Positions 38,285 through 47,354 of a stretch of 64,000 nt of DNA are shown here, one piece after another. Under the pieces are notes generated by a model that saw only the letters and a program-made list of their open reading frames with translations, searched no databases and was not told the origin of the DNA. The stretch is from Methylomonas methanica MC09 (GTDB taxonomy: Bacteria; Pseudomonadota; Gammaproteobacteria; Methylococcales; Methylomonadaceae). The position numbers and the translations under genes are program-made. Positions within the stretch are counted from its first letter, which is position 1; each line of letters begins with the position of its first letter. The DNA lies in the NCBI RefSeq assembly GCF_000214665.1, contig NC_015572.1:2790001-2854000 (forward strand). Reading direction: 5' to 3'.

Positions 38285-40609
38285 TTAGTAATCGAACGAG
38301 GCTTTAACGAAATAGGTCCGTAATGGATACGGATGGTTTTCGTAGACGTTTTGATCCAGCACGTTATCGATACCGGCTGACACCGTACTTTTCAAGTTAT
38401 GGAACGTCGGCAACTGGTAGCTGGTTTTCAGATCGACAAAAGTATATTCATCCGTACCGCCGTAGACATTGGCCTGAGTATCGCTGTTGTCCAGGCGTTG
38501 AAACACATCGCTGCGATAACGTACCGCCGCCGAAAAATCCCAAACCGGCAGAATGTGGTAGGTTGCCGACGTGTTGACTTGTAGCTTGGGTATCCTGTCC
38601 CATTCATTACCCACCAACGATGTATTACGACTGTTTTTTGTGATCTGCTTATTCATAAAGGTACCGTTGACCAAAAAGTCCAACGGCAAATCGAACAAGC
38701 GGTTTTGCTGAAAGGTCAAATCGACACCGATAGTTTCGGTCTGCTCGATAGGTTGAAATGTGGTGACGGCGACGTTACCGAAGTTCTGCACGGTATTGGC
38801 GATTTCGTCGTTGATCAAATCGTAGAAAAAATTCGCTCGAATGAAGCCCTTCGGCAAATCGTACTGCGCCATTAAATTGTGGAAATATCCGTTCTCGGGG
38901 CCCAAGCCGGGAAACGCTACCGTAGTGCTATTAAAACGGGAATTACTCAGGAATAACTCCTCAACAATCGGAAAACGATAGGCTTTAGAGAACGAATACC
39001 TGAATGTCCAAACGTCCGGCGAAAACTCCAAAGACGCTTTTGGTGAAATCCGAGTCGCATCGCGATCGGCATAATTATCGGTAGCGGATGCGGTATAAAC
39101 ATGCCCGCCCATGGACTGCCAGTTATCCAAACGAACCCCGGCCATGACGGCCCAGTCGGGTAGAAAGCGCCATTCCAATTGCGAAAACACGCTGTTGGTT
39201 TGCGTTTCGCCGCCGCTATCGTTGGTAATGCCCGCTCGGGATCCCGTCGTGTAATTGTTGCTATTGAACGTTTTGCTGTTCAAGGACGCATGGTTGAACT
39301 GATAACCGCCCATGAAGGACAAGTCTTTATTGTCCAGGAAATTATCGGTGGACAACTTCAGATCGTAATTGGCCCACCAAGCATCGACATCAGTAACCTG
39401 GCCTTTGTTTTGATTTAAAGGATGAGCAGGATTCAGAGCCGATGAGACTGTCTTATCATGGAAAGCATCGTAATAACTGGCGTTGGTATCGATACTCCAG
39501 TCGTCGGATATTTTGCCTTTTAGGCCTAACCCCCAATTGATGGCTTGCCGCTCCGATTCCGATACATTAAAGCTAGAGCCCGGCACCCGAAAGCTGCTGC
39601 CGTCTAAATTATATGTTGCATTAGTGCTTGTCCCCGCCGCAGTGGCGCCGCCCCAGAGGGTATTGCCTGACGCGTCTTTCAGCAAACTCAGCGGATCGTT
39701 GGTTTCCCCGGTTCGCTCTTCATAAGCGACCGTAAACCGGCCTTGCAAATCAGGGGTAAAATCGTAACCCATTTTGACTTTGAATAAGTCTGTCGTGGCT
39801 CTGGCGATCCCGTCGTCGCCGATATAAACGCCTGCGGCACCGTTGGGCTGATTTTGGAAAAACGGACCGTTCACCGCGGTACCCCCGGTACCGGCCAATG
39901 CGGTAGTACGCGGCGTCATCGGTTGCCCCTGGTTTTCCAGCCGATTATAAGACGCGAAAATACTGAACTTATCGAATCGGTTACCGGCGGAAATATTGGT
40001 CTTATAGCCGGTCAAGGTATCGTTGCGGCCGCCTCTGTGCAGGGTTTGGAATATACCCATGGCGTCCAGGTGCGCTTCGAATTTTTCCGGCATCCGGGTG
40101 TATAAATTCACCACGCCGCCGAATGAATGGCCGCCGTATTGCGCGGAAAACGGCCCATACAACACCTCGGCCGATTCGACTTCCGAAGGCGAGACCATGG
40201 ACCAGCGCGGCGCACCGTTGTATGACGTACGTACTGGATTATGCAGCGCCATTCCGTCGGCGAATACCATGGTATGCGCGGTTTGAAATACATTGGAACC
40301 GCGCATACCCAAGGAACCGTTGGGATCGCCGATATAGCGTTTGCGGATATTCAAGGACGGGGAGAATTGTAAATAGTCTTCCACGGTAGTCGCATTAACG
40401 AACTTGTCGACTTCCTTTACCTGAACCTCATAGGTGGGTGTGGCCTTGGCTGTTTTTGGGAACAGCTGCTGCTCTGTCGATGTTACTTCCACCGCTTCCA
40501 ATCGAGTGCTCTCGGTATCGTTTGCAGACTTGGCATCGCTGATGGCGGGAAACGTCATGATACTCGGCAGCAACATCACAGCCGGCGTAATTTTATTTCT
40601 TCTATGCAT
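38285..40609 (-). CDS. TonB-dependent outer-membrane receptor
   Basis: A 774-residue receptor with signal peptide (LLPSIMTFPAISDA), plug domain (VNATTVEDYLQFSPSLNIRKRYIG, SLGMRGSNVFQTAHTMVFADGMAL, EVESAEVLYGPFSAQYGG, GGVVNLYTRMP) and a 22-strand-type barrel ending in an aromatic residue (YFVKASFDY). The plug closely follows the copper, siderophore and vitamin receptor pattern, but substrate cannot be read from it. AGGAAATACTGTAC gives an SD with 10-nt spacing before ATG 40609. It lies downstream of an Asp-box lipoprotein gene on the same strand; joint function is possible. Confidence 0.93.
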   Translation of the reverse strand: MHRRNKITPAVMLLPSIMTFPAISDAKSANDTESTRLEAVEVTSTEQQLFPKTAKATPTYEVQVKEVDKFVNATTVEDYLQFSPSLNIRKRYIGDPNGSLGMRGSNVFQTAHTMVFADGMALHNPVRTSYNGAPRWSMVSPSEVESAEVLYGPFSAQYGGHSFGGVVNLYTRMPEKFEAHLDAMGIFQTLHRGGRNDTLTGYKTNISAGNRFDKFSIFASYNRLENQGQPMTPRTTALAGTGGTAVNGPFFQNQPNGAAGVYIGDDGIARATTDLFKVKMGYDFTPDLQGRFTVAYEERTGETNDPLSLLKDASGNTLWGGATAAGTSTNATYNLDGSSFRVPGSSFNVSESERQAINWGLGLKGKISDDWSIDTNASYYDAFHDKTVSSALNPAHPLNQNKGQVTDVDAWWANYDLKLSTDNFLDNKDLSFMGGYQFNHASLNSKTFNSNNYTTGSRAGITNDSGGETQTNSVFSQLEWRFLPDWAVMAGVRLDNWQSMGGHVYTASATDNYADRDATRISPKASLEFSPDVWTFRYSFSKAYRFPIVEELFLSNSRFNSTTVAFPGLGPENGYFHNLMAQYDLPKGFIRANFFYDLINDEIANTVQNFGNVAVTTFQPIEQTETIGVDLTFQQNRLFDLPLDFLVNGTFMNKQITKNSRNTSLVGNEWDRIPKLQVNTSATYHILPVWDFSAAVRYRSDVFQRLDNSDTQANVYGGTDEYTFVDLKTSYQLPTFHNLKSTVSAGIDNVLDQNVYENHPYPLRTYFVKASFDY

Positions 40610-40989
40610 GTACAGTATTTCCTGAGGTTATTTAATCCATCTCTCGGAAAAACCGCTTAGTCAAGCCATGCTTTCCAACCGGAACCACGAGAGCAGAGCC
40701 ATGTAATGGCAATGCTCGGGCCAACGGAAATATTGCTATTTCTTAACAATAACTTAAATAATACGTTTTTATTTTTGCAAGGCCCGCGCCCGGTAAGCGA
40801 GGCACTTTTCGCGGGATATAACCTGATTCTTATCGCCACCTGAGTCATATCGCATAAACAGTCGAACGCTTTTTCCATTCAGTCGCGATGTCAACGCGAA
40901 ACATTATCAATAAGCGTTGACGTCGTCACACAATGCGCTCGACCGTTATTTTTAAACTATGTTCATTAACACATTCGGACCAGTACTTT
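40610..40989 (-). promoter_or_regulatory. Leader region of the TonB receptor gene
   Basis: About 380 nt without a gene. The part around 40735-40775 is AT-rich and probably holds the receptor's promoter. A loose Fur-box-like string, GATAAGAATC then TTATATC on the minus strand at 40816-40835, was seen but matches the consensus poorly. I could not fit a cobalamin, TPP or FMN riboswitch. Confidence 0.3.
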
Positions 40990-42228
40990 TCAACTATCGC
41001 TCAAGGCATTAATTCGATAACCCTGCCGGGTTTGCCAGGATAAATAGAGCGTCTCGTTATCGGCTACCAGAAACGCATAGTCGGCGGACTCCCCGGTCTG
41101 ACCGATTTGTTTGGGTTCCGACCACTGCTTACCGCCGTCAAACGACTGCAGCAACTTCACCACGGTATTGCTGCCGTCAAACTCAAGCCACGTAATCGCT
41201 ACCTGTTGACCGGCAACTGCCACATGCGGATGCTTTGCCCCGTTCCCACCGAATTGCATGGCGGGCGAAAAGCTATGCCCCTGGTCTTCCGAATGAGCAT
41301 AAAACAGACCCGGCCGCGATTCCGCGCCGCTGAACCAGGTTGCATGGTAACTACCGTCATCCGCAACCGCCAAAGCCGGACCGTGATGCGGGCAGGCGTC
41401 TATTTTCCAGTCCTCGCGACTCAAGCGTTTGAGTTCGCCGGGCGTATTCCAATCGGCGAATTTCAGCAACGCATGGTCGCGGATTTGCCCCGGATAGACA
41501 TGCCGCCAGATTACCAGCGGCAGATTATCGTTATCGATTGCCGTTCCCAACCTGCAGCATTCGCAGGTATGCGCCGCTGCCAACCGGTTATGTTTAAAGC
41601 TGGCGCCGTTGTCATCGGACCAGGCGTAGTACAGCGACGTACCCAAATAATCCTCGCCGGCCTGCTTAGCCTTGACCTTATCGCGGGCATCCAGCCAAGC
41701 GACGAATACTTCGCCATTTTCCCCTATAGCCAAACTATCGAAACGATGGCTGATTACCGCCAGATTATCGTTAAGCGTGACCGGTTCGGAGAAATTCTTG
41801 CCGCCATCCGTGGAGCGGCTGAACCGAATATGGCCGGTATGGCGTTTTTCCAGGCTGCGCGTCCAGGTCAGGTAAATGTTGTTCCGGTTATCCAGCTGAA
41901 TTTTAGGCCGGTACTCGTCGTGCGCGATGATAGGTTCCGCTATTGAATTAACCATCACGGGCGCGGAATACGTCCGACCTTTGTCATCAGACGACTGCAC
42001 ATAAACATGCTCGTTCTGTACCCATGCCAGCCAAAGCCTGCCCTGCCGGGAAAACGTGGCGGTAACCGTTTTCGAACAATCCCTATTGGGAGCGACAGTG
42101 TCCCGACATGAATCAGGCTGCATGACCGTTGTCGCCGCCATGGAAGCGACAGAGGAACCCGGGTTTTCAGCGCATGCCTGCAGCAGTAACAGGCTGATAA
42201 CCAATAAACAACGAACTTTCATATACAT
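40990..42228 (-). CDS. Asp-box (sialidase-fold) lipoprotein with CECC motif
   Basis: A 412-residue probable lipoprotein: signal with lipobox LLQAC near residue 19. The rest is a beta-propeller with at least five Asp boxes (S-x-D-x-G-x-x-F/W/Y), for example SSDDKGRTY, SRSTDGGKNF, SDDNGASF, SEDQGHSF and SFDGGKQW. A striking HTCECCRLG lies mid-protein, and CxxH appears in DACPHHGP. Sialidase catalytic arginines are not obvious, so calling it a sialidase would be unsafe; metal binding is possible. AGGA with a 4-nt gap favours ATG 42228 over an upstream open frame. It is adjacent to, and in the same direction as, the TonB receptor gene. Confidence 0.8.
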   Translation of the reverse strand: MYMKVRCLLVISLLLLQACAENPGSSVASMAATTVMQPDSCRDTVAPNRDCSKTVTATFSRQGRLWLAWVQNEHVYVQSSDDKGRTYSAPVMVNSIAEPIIAHDEYRPKIQLDNRNNIYLTWTRSLEKRHTGHIRFSRSTDGGKNFSEPVTLNDNLAVISHRFDSLAIGENGEVFVAWLDARDKVKAKQAGEDYLGTSLYYAWSDDNGASFKHNRLAAAHTCECCRLGTAIDNDNLPLVIWRHVYPGQIRDHALLKFADWNTPGELKRLSREDWKIDACPHHGPALAVADDGSYHATWFSGAESRPGLFYAHSEDQGHSFSPAMQFGGNGAKHPHVAVAGQQVAITWLEFDGSNTVVKLLQSFDGGKQWSEPKQIGQTGESADYAFLVADNETLYLSWQTRQGYRINALSDS

Positions 42229-42405
42229 TTTTCCTAATATGTGGCAATAGATGACAAAGCGGACGCATCCGCAAGACATTGGGAGTAAAGTTAGCAAGTT
42301 TGATACCTGAAGCTGTTTTGCTATTCCAAGCTACTCAGTCAGTCCGAAGGCCGGGTGCGAAAACCTTTCCATACCCGCAATTAAAAAGCATAATTCGTAA
42401 GGCAA

Positions 42406-42431
42406 AAAAAAGGCAACCTAGGTTGCCTTTT
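42406..42431. terminator. Perfect rho-independent terminator
   Basis: AGGCAACCTAGGTTGCCT is fully self-complementary and flanked by A-tract on the left and T-tract on the right, so it works in both directions. On the minus strand it ends the ilvE-waaF-waaC-cupin operon before the Asp-box gene. Confidence 0.9.
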
Positions 42432-42449
42432 TAGCGGGGTGTTGCGCAA

Positions 42450-42740
42450 TTAAATCCCGTCCGGAAAATCGTAGCTGTAATGCTTGCGCAATGGCTTTAC
42501 CACTTCCCACTGGCTATCCAGACCGGCCGGAAACACCACCAAATCGCCCGGCAAAATGCGCACCGGCTCGCCACCGGCGGGCGTGACCAGAATTTCACCG
42601 TCCAGTACATAGGCGCACTCGGTTTCATCGAAATCGATGGGGAATTTGGAGACTTCTTTTTCCCAGATTTCCCAGCCGGATACGCCCAGTTCCTGCAAGC
42701 GCTCTTCGCTGGGGTTATGTTCAATTTTAATTTGGCTCAT
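42450..42740 (-). CDS. Cupin-fold protein (DUF861/Cupin_3 type)
   Basis: A 96-residue single-domain cupin: SGWEIWEKEVSKFPIDFDETECAYVLDGEILVTPAGGEPVRILPGDLVVFPAGLDSQWEV. The W-I-W-E, E-C-Y-V-L-G and GDLVVFPAG pattern is that of (S)-ureidoglycine aminohydrolase-like small cupins with unknown substrate. The frame extends 17 codons upstream, but MSQIKIEHN begins the homology. It follows waaC closely and ends at the terminator 42406-42431. Confidence 0.85.
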   Translation of the reverse strand: MSQIKIEHNPSEERLQELGVSGWEIWEKEVSKFPIDFDETECAYVLDGEILVTPAGGEPVRILPGDLVVFPAGLDSQWEVVKPLRKHYSYDFPDGI

Positions 42741-42794
42741 GTCGTTAAAATAGCAAAGTTTTAGAAGCGCTGATTTTAGCATTCCGCGCACGGC

Positions 42795-43793
42795 TTAACC
42801 ATGCATAAGCAAGGATTGCGCAGATTCGATAACAGTACTCGACGGAATCTCTGCAATGGAAAAATCGTTTTTATCCAATTTGAACGGATTCACCACGGAA
42901 GGCGACTTCAACACCCGGTTGATGGCAGTCTGATACACCCGACTGACAGGCGTTGGACCGAACAAAGTAATCGATGGCCGATTTAAACCCCAGGCCATGT
43001 GGGTGGGACCGGTATCGTTGCCGATCACCAAATCCGCGCGGGCGATGGCGGCTTTTAAGTCATTTAAACTGAGCTTGGGCAATATGCTCGCGTCGCTACG
43101 CTCGGCCAACCATTGCGCCCGTTTTAATTCCGGTTCGCTGCCCCAACACACCAGATAATTGGCCGGCAAGCCTTGCATGACCTGCAAAAAGTGTTCGACG
43201 GGATAATTGCGGCTGGGCCAGGTCGAGCCGATTACCAACAGAATATTCGGTTTATCTGTTGCAAATAATGTATCCAGGCTTGTATCGGCGGGCTTGAAGT
43301 ACAAAAAGGGCGCTTTGTCCAAAATCTGCTGCCGCTCTACTTTAATACCGAAGGGTTCAGTCAATACCGCCACGTTTCTGTCTATGGTATTGCCATCGTA
43401 AGGACAGGCTATCGCCGAGGCATATAAACTGGCGGCCCATTTTTCGCGAATGGACTGTTTATCGAAACCGACAGTATTCGGTGAAAGCAAGCGCGCGACG
43501 ATGGCCGACTTGATCAAGCCTTGGGCGTCTATTACCAGATCGTATTGCTGCTGAGCATAACGCCTGATGGTGGAAAACTCGCGAAACAGTAAAGACTTAT
43601 CGGTCTTTAAGGCTTTTAAGTTGACCGGCAGCACCCGATCGATGTGCGGATTATCCGCCAGCACTCCGGCAAAACCTTGTTCGACCACCCAATCGATCCG
43701 CGCCTCGGGCAATGCTGCTTTAATGAACTGTAAGGCCACCATGGCATGCACGATATCGCCCATCGCGGACAGTTTAACGATGGCGATTTTCAT
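42795..43793 (-). CDS. waaC: Lipopolysaccharide heptosyltransferase I
   Basis: GT9-family glycosyltransferase adding the first heptose to the LPS inner core at the cytoplasmic face. It has 332 residues, with KIAIVKLSAMGDIVHAMVALQFIKAALPEARIDWVVEQGFAGVL at the N-terminus and the ADP-heptose site VIGSTWPSRNYP and GNDTGPTHMAWGL toward the C-terminus. It starts 3 nt after waaF. Confidence 0.93.
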   Translation of the reverse strand: MKIAIVKLSAMGDIVHAMVALQFIKAALPEARIDWVVEQGFAGVLADNPHIDRVLPVNLKALKTDKSLLFREFSTIRRYAQQQYDLVIDAQGLIKSAIVARLLSPNTVGFDKQSIREKWAASLYASAIACPYDGNTIDRNVAVLTEPFGIKVERQQILDKAPFLYFKPADTSLDTLFATDKPNILLVIGSTWPSRNYPVEHFLQVMQGLPANYLVCWGSEPELKRAQWLAERSDASILPKLSLNDLKAAIARADLVIGNDTGPTHMAWGLNRPSITLFGPTPVSRVYQTAINRVLKSPSVVNPFKLDKNDFSIAEIPSSTVIESAQSLLMHG

Positions 43794-43796
43794 GAC

Positions 43797-44795
43797 TCAG
43801 CGGGGAATAGCGGCGATCACGCGTTCCGGCGCGATATCGGTTAAGCAATGGGTATGGCCCAAGGGACACTCACGTTTGAAGCACGGCGAACAGTCCAACC
43901 CCAAGGTGATGATTTCCGCATCCTTATGCAAGGGCGGCGTAAAACCGGGGTCGGAGGAGCCGTATAAGGCTATGAGTTTCTTATCCAGCGCCGCTGCCAC
44001 ATGCATCAATCCCGAATCGTTACTGACTACCACATCGGCCAGCGACATCAAATCCACTGCTTCGGCCAGATTGGTCGAGCCGGCAAAATTCCGGCAAACC
44101 TGCTCGGACAGCACGTTGATTTGTTCGGCGACCGGTTTATCCTTGTCGGAACCCAGCAGCCAGACCTGCCAGCCTTGACGATGCATGTGCCGTGCTACCG
44201 CGGCGAAATGCTCGATAGGCCAGCGTTTTGCAGGACCGTATTCCGCGCCCGGACATAGCGCCAGTATTTTGGTATCGTTGTTGACGGCAAATTGGGCAGT
44301 CACCGCTTGTTGCTGTTCCGAACTGATTTCCAATTTAGGAAACGGATAGCGGGCTAACTCTTGGTTAGCCAACGCCACAAAACGCTGAACTGTCATGGTC
44401 AAGCGGCTTTTATCCAACTTGCGGGCATCGTTCAACAAGCCCCAGCGCATTTCCCCAATATACCCGGTGCGTTTGGGAATACCGGCAAAAAAGGGTATCA
44501 GCGCGGACTTCCAGGAATTGGGCAACACAAACGCCTGATCGTATTGATGGCTACGCAAACCGCGACCGATACGAATACGTCCCAGCAGATCGAATTGGCC
44601 GTGCCCCAGCGGCATGGCGATAGCGCTGTGGACTTGCGGCATGCGTTGCAACAATTTCAGCGACCAAGTGGGTGCCAATACGTCGATCTTACAGTCGGGA
44701 TATTGGTGTTTGAGAACGATGAACAGGCTCTGCGCCATCACCATGTCGCCGACCCAGGACGGGCCGACAACCAGGATGTTAAACGGTTTTACCAC
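43797..44795 (-). CDS. waaF: Lipopolysaccharide heptosyltransferase II
   Basis: GT9-family enzyme adding the second heptose. It has 332 residues with NILVVGPSWVGDMVMAQSLF, CPGAEYGPAKRWPIEHFAAVA (the WaaF sugar-nucleotide loop) and VVSNDSGLMHVAAALDKKLIALYGSSDPGFTPPL. C-terminal CSPCFKRECPLGHTHCL is typical of WaaF. The gene abuts ilvE upstream (stop at 44796). Confidence 0.95.
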   Translation of the reverse strand: MVKPFNILVVGPSWVGDMVMAQSLFIVLKHQYPDCKIDVLAPTWSLKLLQRMPQVHSAIAMPLGHGQFDLLGRIRIGRGLRSHQYDQAFVLPNSWKSALIPFFAGIPKRTGYIGEMRWGLLNDARKLDKSRLTMTVQRFVALANQELARYPFPKLEISSEQQQAVTAQFAVNNDTKILALCPGAEYGPAKRWPIEHFAAVARHMHRQGWQVWLLGSDKDKPVAEQINVLSEQVCRNFAGSTNLAEAVDLMSLADVVVSNDSGLMHVAAALDKKLIALYGSSDPGFTPPLHKDAEIITLGLDCSPCFKRECPLGHTHCLTDIAPERVIAAIPR

Positions 44796-45725
44796 TTATG
44801 AAACGAGCGACAGCCAGTCTTTGTGATCTGCGCGGCGGCCATGTACGTAATCGAAATACAGGGTTTGCAATTTCTCGGTGATCGGACCGCGGCTGCCGCT
44901 GCCGATATCGCGGTTGTCGTACTGACGGATAGGCGTGACTTCCGCCGCCGAACCGGTAAAGAAGGCTTCGTCGGCCACGTACACTTCGTCGCGGGTAATG
45001 CGTTTTTCGATCACTTCGTAACCTTGTTCGCGGGCGATGGTGATCAAGGTATCGCGGGTAATACCTTCCAGCGCCGAGGTGGTTTCCGGTGTATAGATTT
45101 TGCCGTTGCGGACGATAAACAGATTCTCGCCGCTACCTTCCGCGCAAAAACCTTCATGATCCAGCAACAACGCTTCGTCGTAACCGGTCGACAGGGCCTC
45201 CTGCAGGGCCAGAATAGAGTTGATGTAATTGCCGTTGGCCTTGGCTTTGCACATGGTGCTATTGACGTGATTACGGGTATAGGACGACGTGCGAATGCGG
45301 ATGCCTTTTTCCATATTCTCCGCGCCCAGATAAGCCCCCCAGGTCCAGGCTGCCACCATGACATGTACTTTCAAATTATCGGCGCGCAAGCCCATACCTT
45401 CGGATCCAAAGAACACCATGCTGCGGATATAGGCGCTATCCAGGTTGTTTTTGGCCACCGCGTCCTTGTGCGCTTGGTTCAATTCCTCTTTGGAAAACGG
45501 CATTTTCATGTTCATGATATGCGCGGAACGATACAGGCGGTCGGTATGTTCGGGTAATTTGAAAATCGCGGTGCCGTTATCGGTTTTGTAAGCCCGCAGG
45601 CCCTCAAACACCCCGCAACCATAGTGCAGAGTATGGGTTAATACGTGGACTTTGGCTTCGCGCCATTCAACCCACTGTCCGTCCAGCCATATCCAACCGT
45701 CTCTGTCATCCATCGTTTTCATCAT
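44796..45725 (-). CDS. ilvE: Branched-chain amino-acid aminotransferase
   Basis: PLP fold-type IV aminotransferase for the last step of Val, Leu and Ile synthesis. It has 309 residues. Motifs are HTLHYGCGVFEGLRAYKTDNGTAIFKLPEHTDRL, KANGNYINSILALQEALS with the PLP lysine, DEALLLDHEGFCAEGSGENLF and the C-terminal FFTGSAAEVTPI. The frame is open far upstream; CAGG 5 nt before ATG 45725 and normal family length set the start. First gene of an LPS-core operon, as in several proteobacteria. Confidence 0.94.
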   Translation of the reverse strand: MMKTMDDRDGWIWLDGQWVEWREAKVHVLTHTLHYGCGVFEGLRAYKTDNGTAIFKLPEHTDRLYRSAHIMNMKMPFSKEELNQAHKDAVAKNNLDSAYIRSMVFFGSEGMGLRADNLKVHVMVAAWTWGAYLGAENMEKGIRIRTSSYTRNHVNSTMCKAKANGNYINSILALQEALSTGYDEALLLDHEGFCAEGSGENLFIVRNGKIYTPETTSALEGITRDTLITIAREQGYEVIEKRITRDEVYVADEAFFTGSAAEVTPIRQYDNRDIGSGSRGPITEKLQTLYFDYVHGRRADHKDWLSLVS

Positions 45726-46161
45726 TTGAACCTGTGTATCTTGTGTGAGGGTGTAATTAGTAGTTTCAGCCGCAGCCATGGCGAGAATTGTACTATAGCG
45801 CCGTTGCCGACAATAAATAGAAAATCGACCGGTTTGGCCGGAAAGGCCTCCCAATCGGGAGTTTTTCAACTTTTTCGAGCGGATAAAGGCTTACGGGATT
45901 TCGGGCGCATTATCTGAGCCGTTATCGAGAAGAGCGTTTTGCCTGTAAACCGGACCTTATTTATTTGCGAATGCCTCACGGTTAGGGTGCGCGGCAAGTG
46001 ATAATCCAACTCTGCCAAGCAAAATACGGGCACATGCGCCTAGCAATTGTTTCTTAAATAGACACATATAATCAATATAAAGGCATATTGTAAATAAAAT
46101 ATAACGGTTTATAGTTGAGCTGCACTCACTCAAATGACTGAAAATCAGTCTAGGCGGTAAA
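45726..46161. other. Intergenic region between divergent ilvE and a small membrane gene
   Basis: About 440 nt. It becomes AT-rich from 46055 to 46130, where promoters for the small plus-strand gene are likely. I see no RNA gene, repeat or further coding sequence. Confidence 0.35.
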
Positions 46162-46353
46162 ATGAAAAAACCAAACAATCTGTATAGAAAACTCGCCTTG
46201 GGTTTTTTATTTATTCTCGGCCTGCTCAGCTTCCTGCCACCGGAATTCGTGCTGGCGACCCTGTTGTTTATTGCCGTCACCTATGGCGGTGTCATGGTGA
46301 TCAAATTAGCCACCTCTTACGACTTAAAACTGAAGCGGGAAAGCAAAACCTGA
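46162..46353 (+). CDS. Small two-helix membrane protein of unknown function
   Basis: A 63-residue protein: basic N-terminus KKPNNLYRKL, hydrophobic helices LALGFLFILGLLSFLPP and EFVLATLLFIAVTYGGVMVIKLA, and a charged tail KLKRESKT. GGCGGT lies 4-9 nt before the ATG. Its last 37 nt overlap the convergent M48 protease gene. I do not recognise a family; translation is plausible but unproven. Confidence 0.5.
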   Translation: MKKPNNLYRKLALGFLFILGLLSFLPPEFVLATLLFIAVTYGGVMVIKLATSYDLKLKRESKT

Positions 46354-47354
46354 GCGAACTTCGCTTCCGCGAAGCGGCTTGCGGTTTGGCGCCACAAACC
46401 GCCTATTCGCCAGCGCGGCGCCCGGCTATAGGCATTGACAATATAATTTAACGATTCATCTGCGGCTGACAGCCAAGCTTGAGACGGATTTTGCAGCGCA
46501 TAAGCTTTTAAACGCTTGATGCGCTCATCCGTAGCCGGATGGCTACGTAACCATGAAGGCTCGGGGTTTCCCCACCCCGGCAGTAAAACAGACAGCCAGG
46601 AACGCTGCGATTGCTCTATTCGCGCCAATGCAGACGCCAAACCCATAGGGTCGCCGGTTAACTCGGCCGATCTTTGATCGGCGTCGTATTCGCGCACTCT
46701 CGACAGGCCCAACTGCGCAAGCAATGCCAAATGGGGCGAAATAATCAATAGCAATAAAGCTAACGGATTGAGTTCGACGGCACTGCCGTCCAACAGCAAC
46801 AACGGCAACGACAGCAGCACCAACAATTGTCCGGCAGCCGAAAACAGATGAGTCAAGCGGCTCACATAATCAGCCAGCCCCATCACTTGCAAATCGCCAT
46901 GCGCAATATGGGCTATTTCATGTCCCATTACCCCAACGATTTCACGCTGAGTCAATCGATTCAATAAACCGTCTGTGAACACGATGGCCGACTGCCGCCG
47001 GCCACCGACCGCAAAAGCGTTAATGATTGAACTGGGCGCGTAATACAGAATCGGGGTGGTCGGCAATTCCGCGCGTTCCGCAAGCCGCTGCGCAATCCGC
47101 CACAATACCGGAGCTTCCGACGGATAAATCGGCCTGACCCGGTATAGTTGCAACGTCAATCGCCAAGCCGCTACGGGTTCAAACAATAAAGCGAACAAGG
47201 CGCCCAATATCGCCATCCGGAACCCCAGTTCGCCAAAGATCAATTGCCCGGTCAGACTGCTGATGGCCAGCAATATCAAAATCAATAACAGCGTTTGCAG
47301 CCGGTTTATCCACTTATGCCAGCGGGAAATCGCCGCCGTAAGCATGTGTTTCAA
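46317..47354 (-). CDS. M48 family membrane metallopeptidase (HtpX-like)
   Basis: A 345-residue protease with two N-terminal helices, the zinc motif HEIAH in VGVMGHEIAHIAHGD, a second pair of helices (LFSAAGQLLVLLSLPLLLL and LALLLLIISPHLALLAQLG), and the third-ligand region SRVREYDADQRSAELTGDP. YAPSSIINAFAVGGRRQSAIVFTDGLLNRL is the classic HtpX/Ste24 approach. A C-terminal HPATDERIKRL follows. It is a quality-control protease for membrane proteins. It overlaps the HtrA gene by 4 nt (ATGA). Confidence 0.92.
   Translation of the reverse strand: MKHMLTAAISRWHKWINRLQTLLLILILLAISSLTGQLIFGELGFRMAILGALFALLFEPVAAWRLTLQLYRVRPIYPSEAPVLWRIAQRLAERAELPTTPILYYAPSSIINAFAVGGRRQSAIVFTDGLLNRLTQREIVGVMGHEIAHIAHGDLQVMGLADYVSRLTHLFSAAGQLLVLLSLPLLLLDGSAVELNPLALLLLIISPHLALLAQLGLSRVREYDADQRSAELTGDPMGLASALARIEQSQRSWLSVLLPGWGNPEPSWLRSHPATDERIKRLKAYALQNPSQAWLSAADESLNYIVNAYSRAPRWRIGGLWRQTASRFAEAKFAQVLLSRFSFKS

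Noticed and set aside
40816..40835. Fur box upstream of the TonB receptor
   Set aside because: Only about half of the 19 consensus positions match and the distance to the start is long, so I list it only as a weak hint within the leader.
40610..40989. Cobalamin or other riboswitch in the TonB receptor leader
   Set aside because: A B12 box or GCCACTG core could not be fitted on the minus strand.
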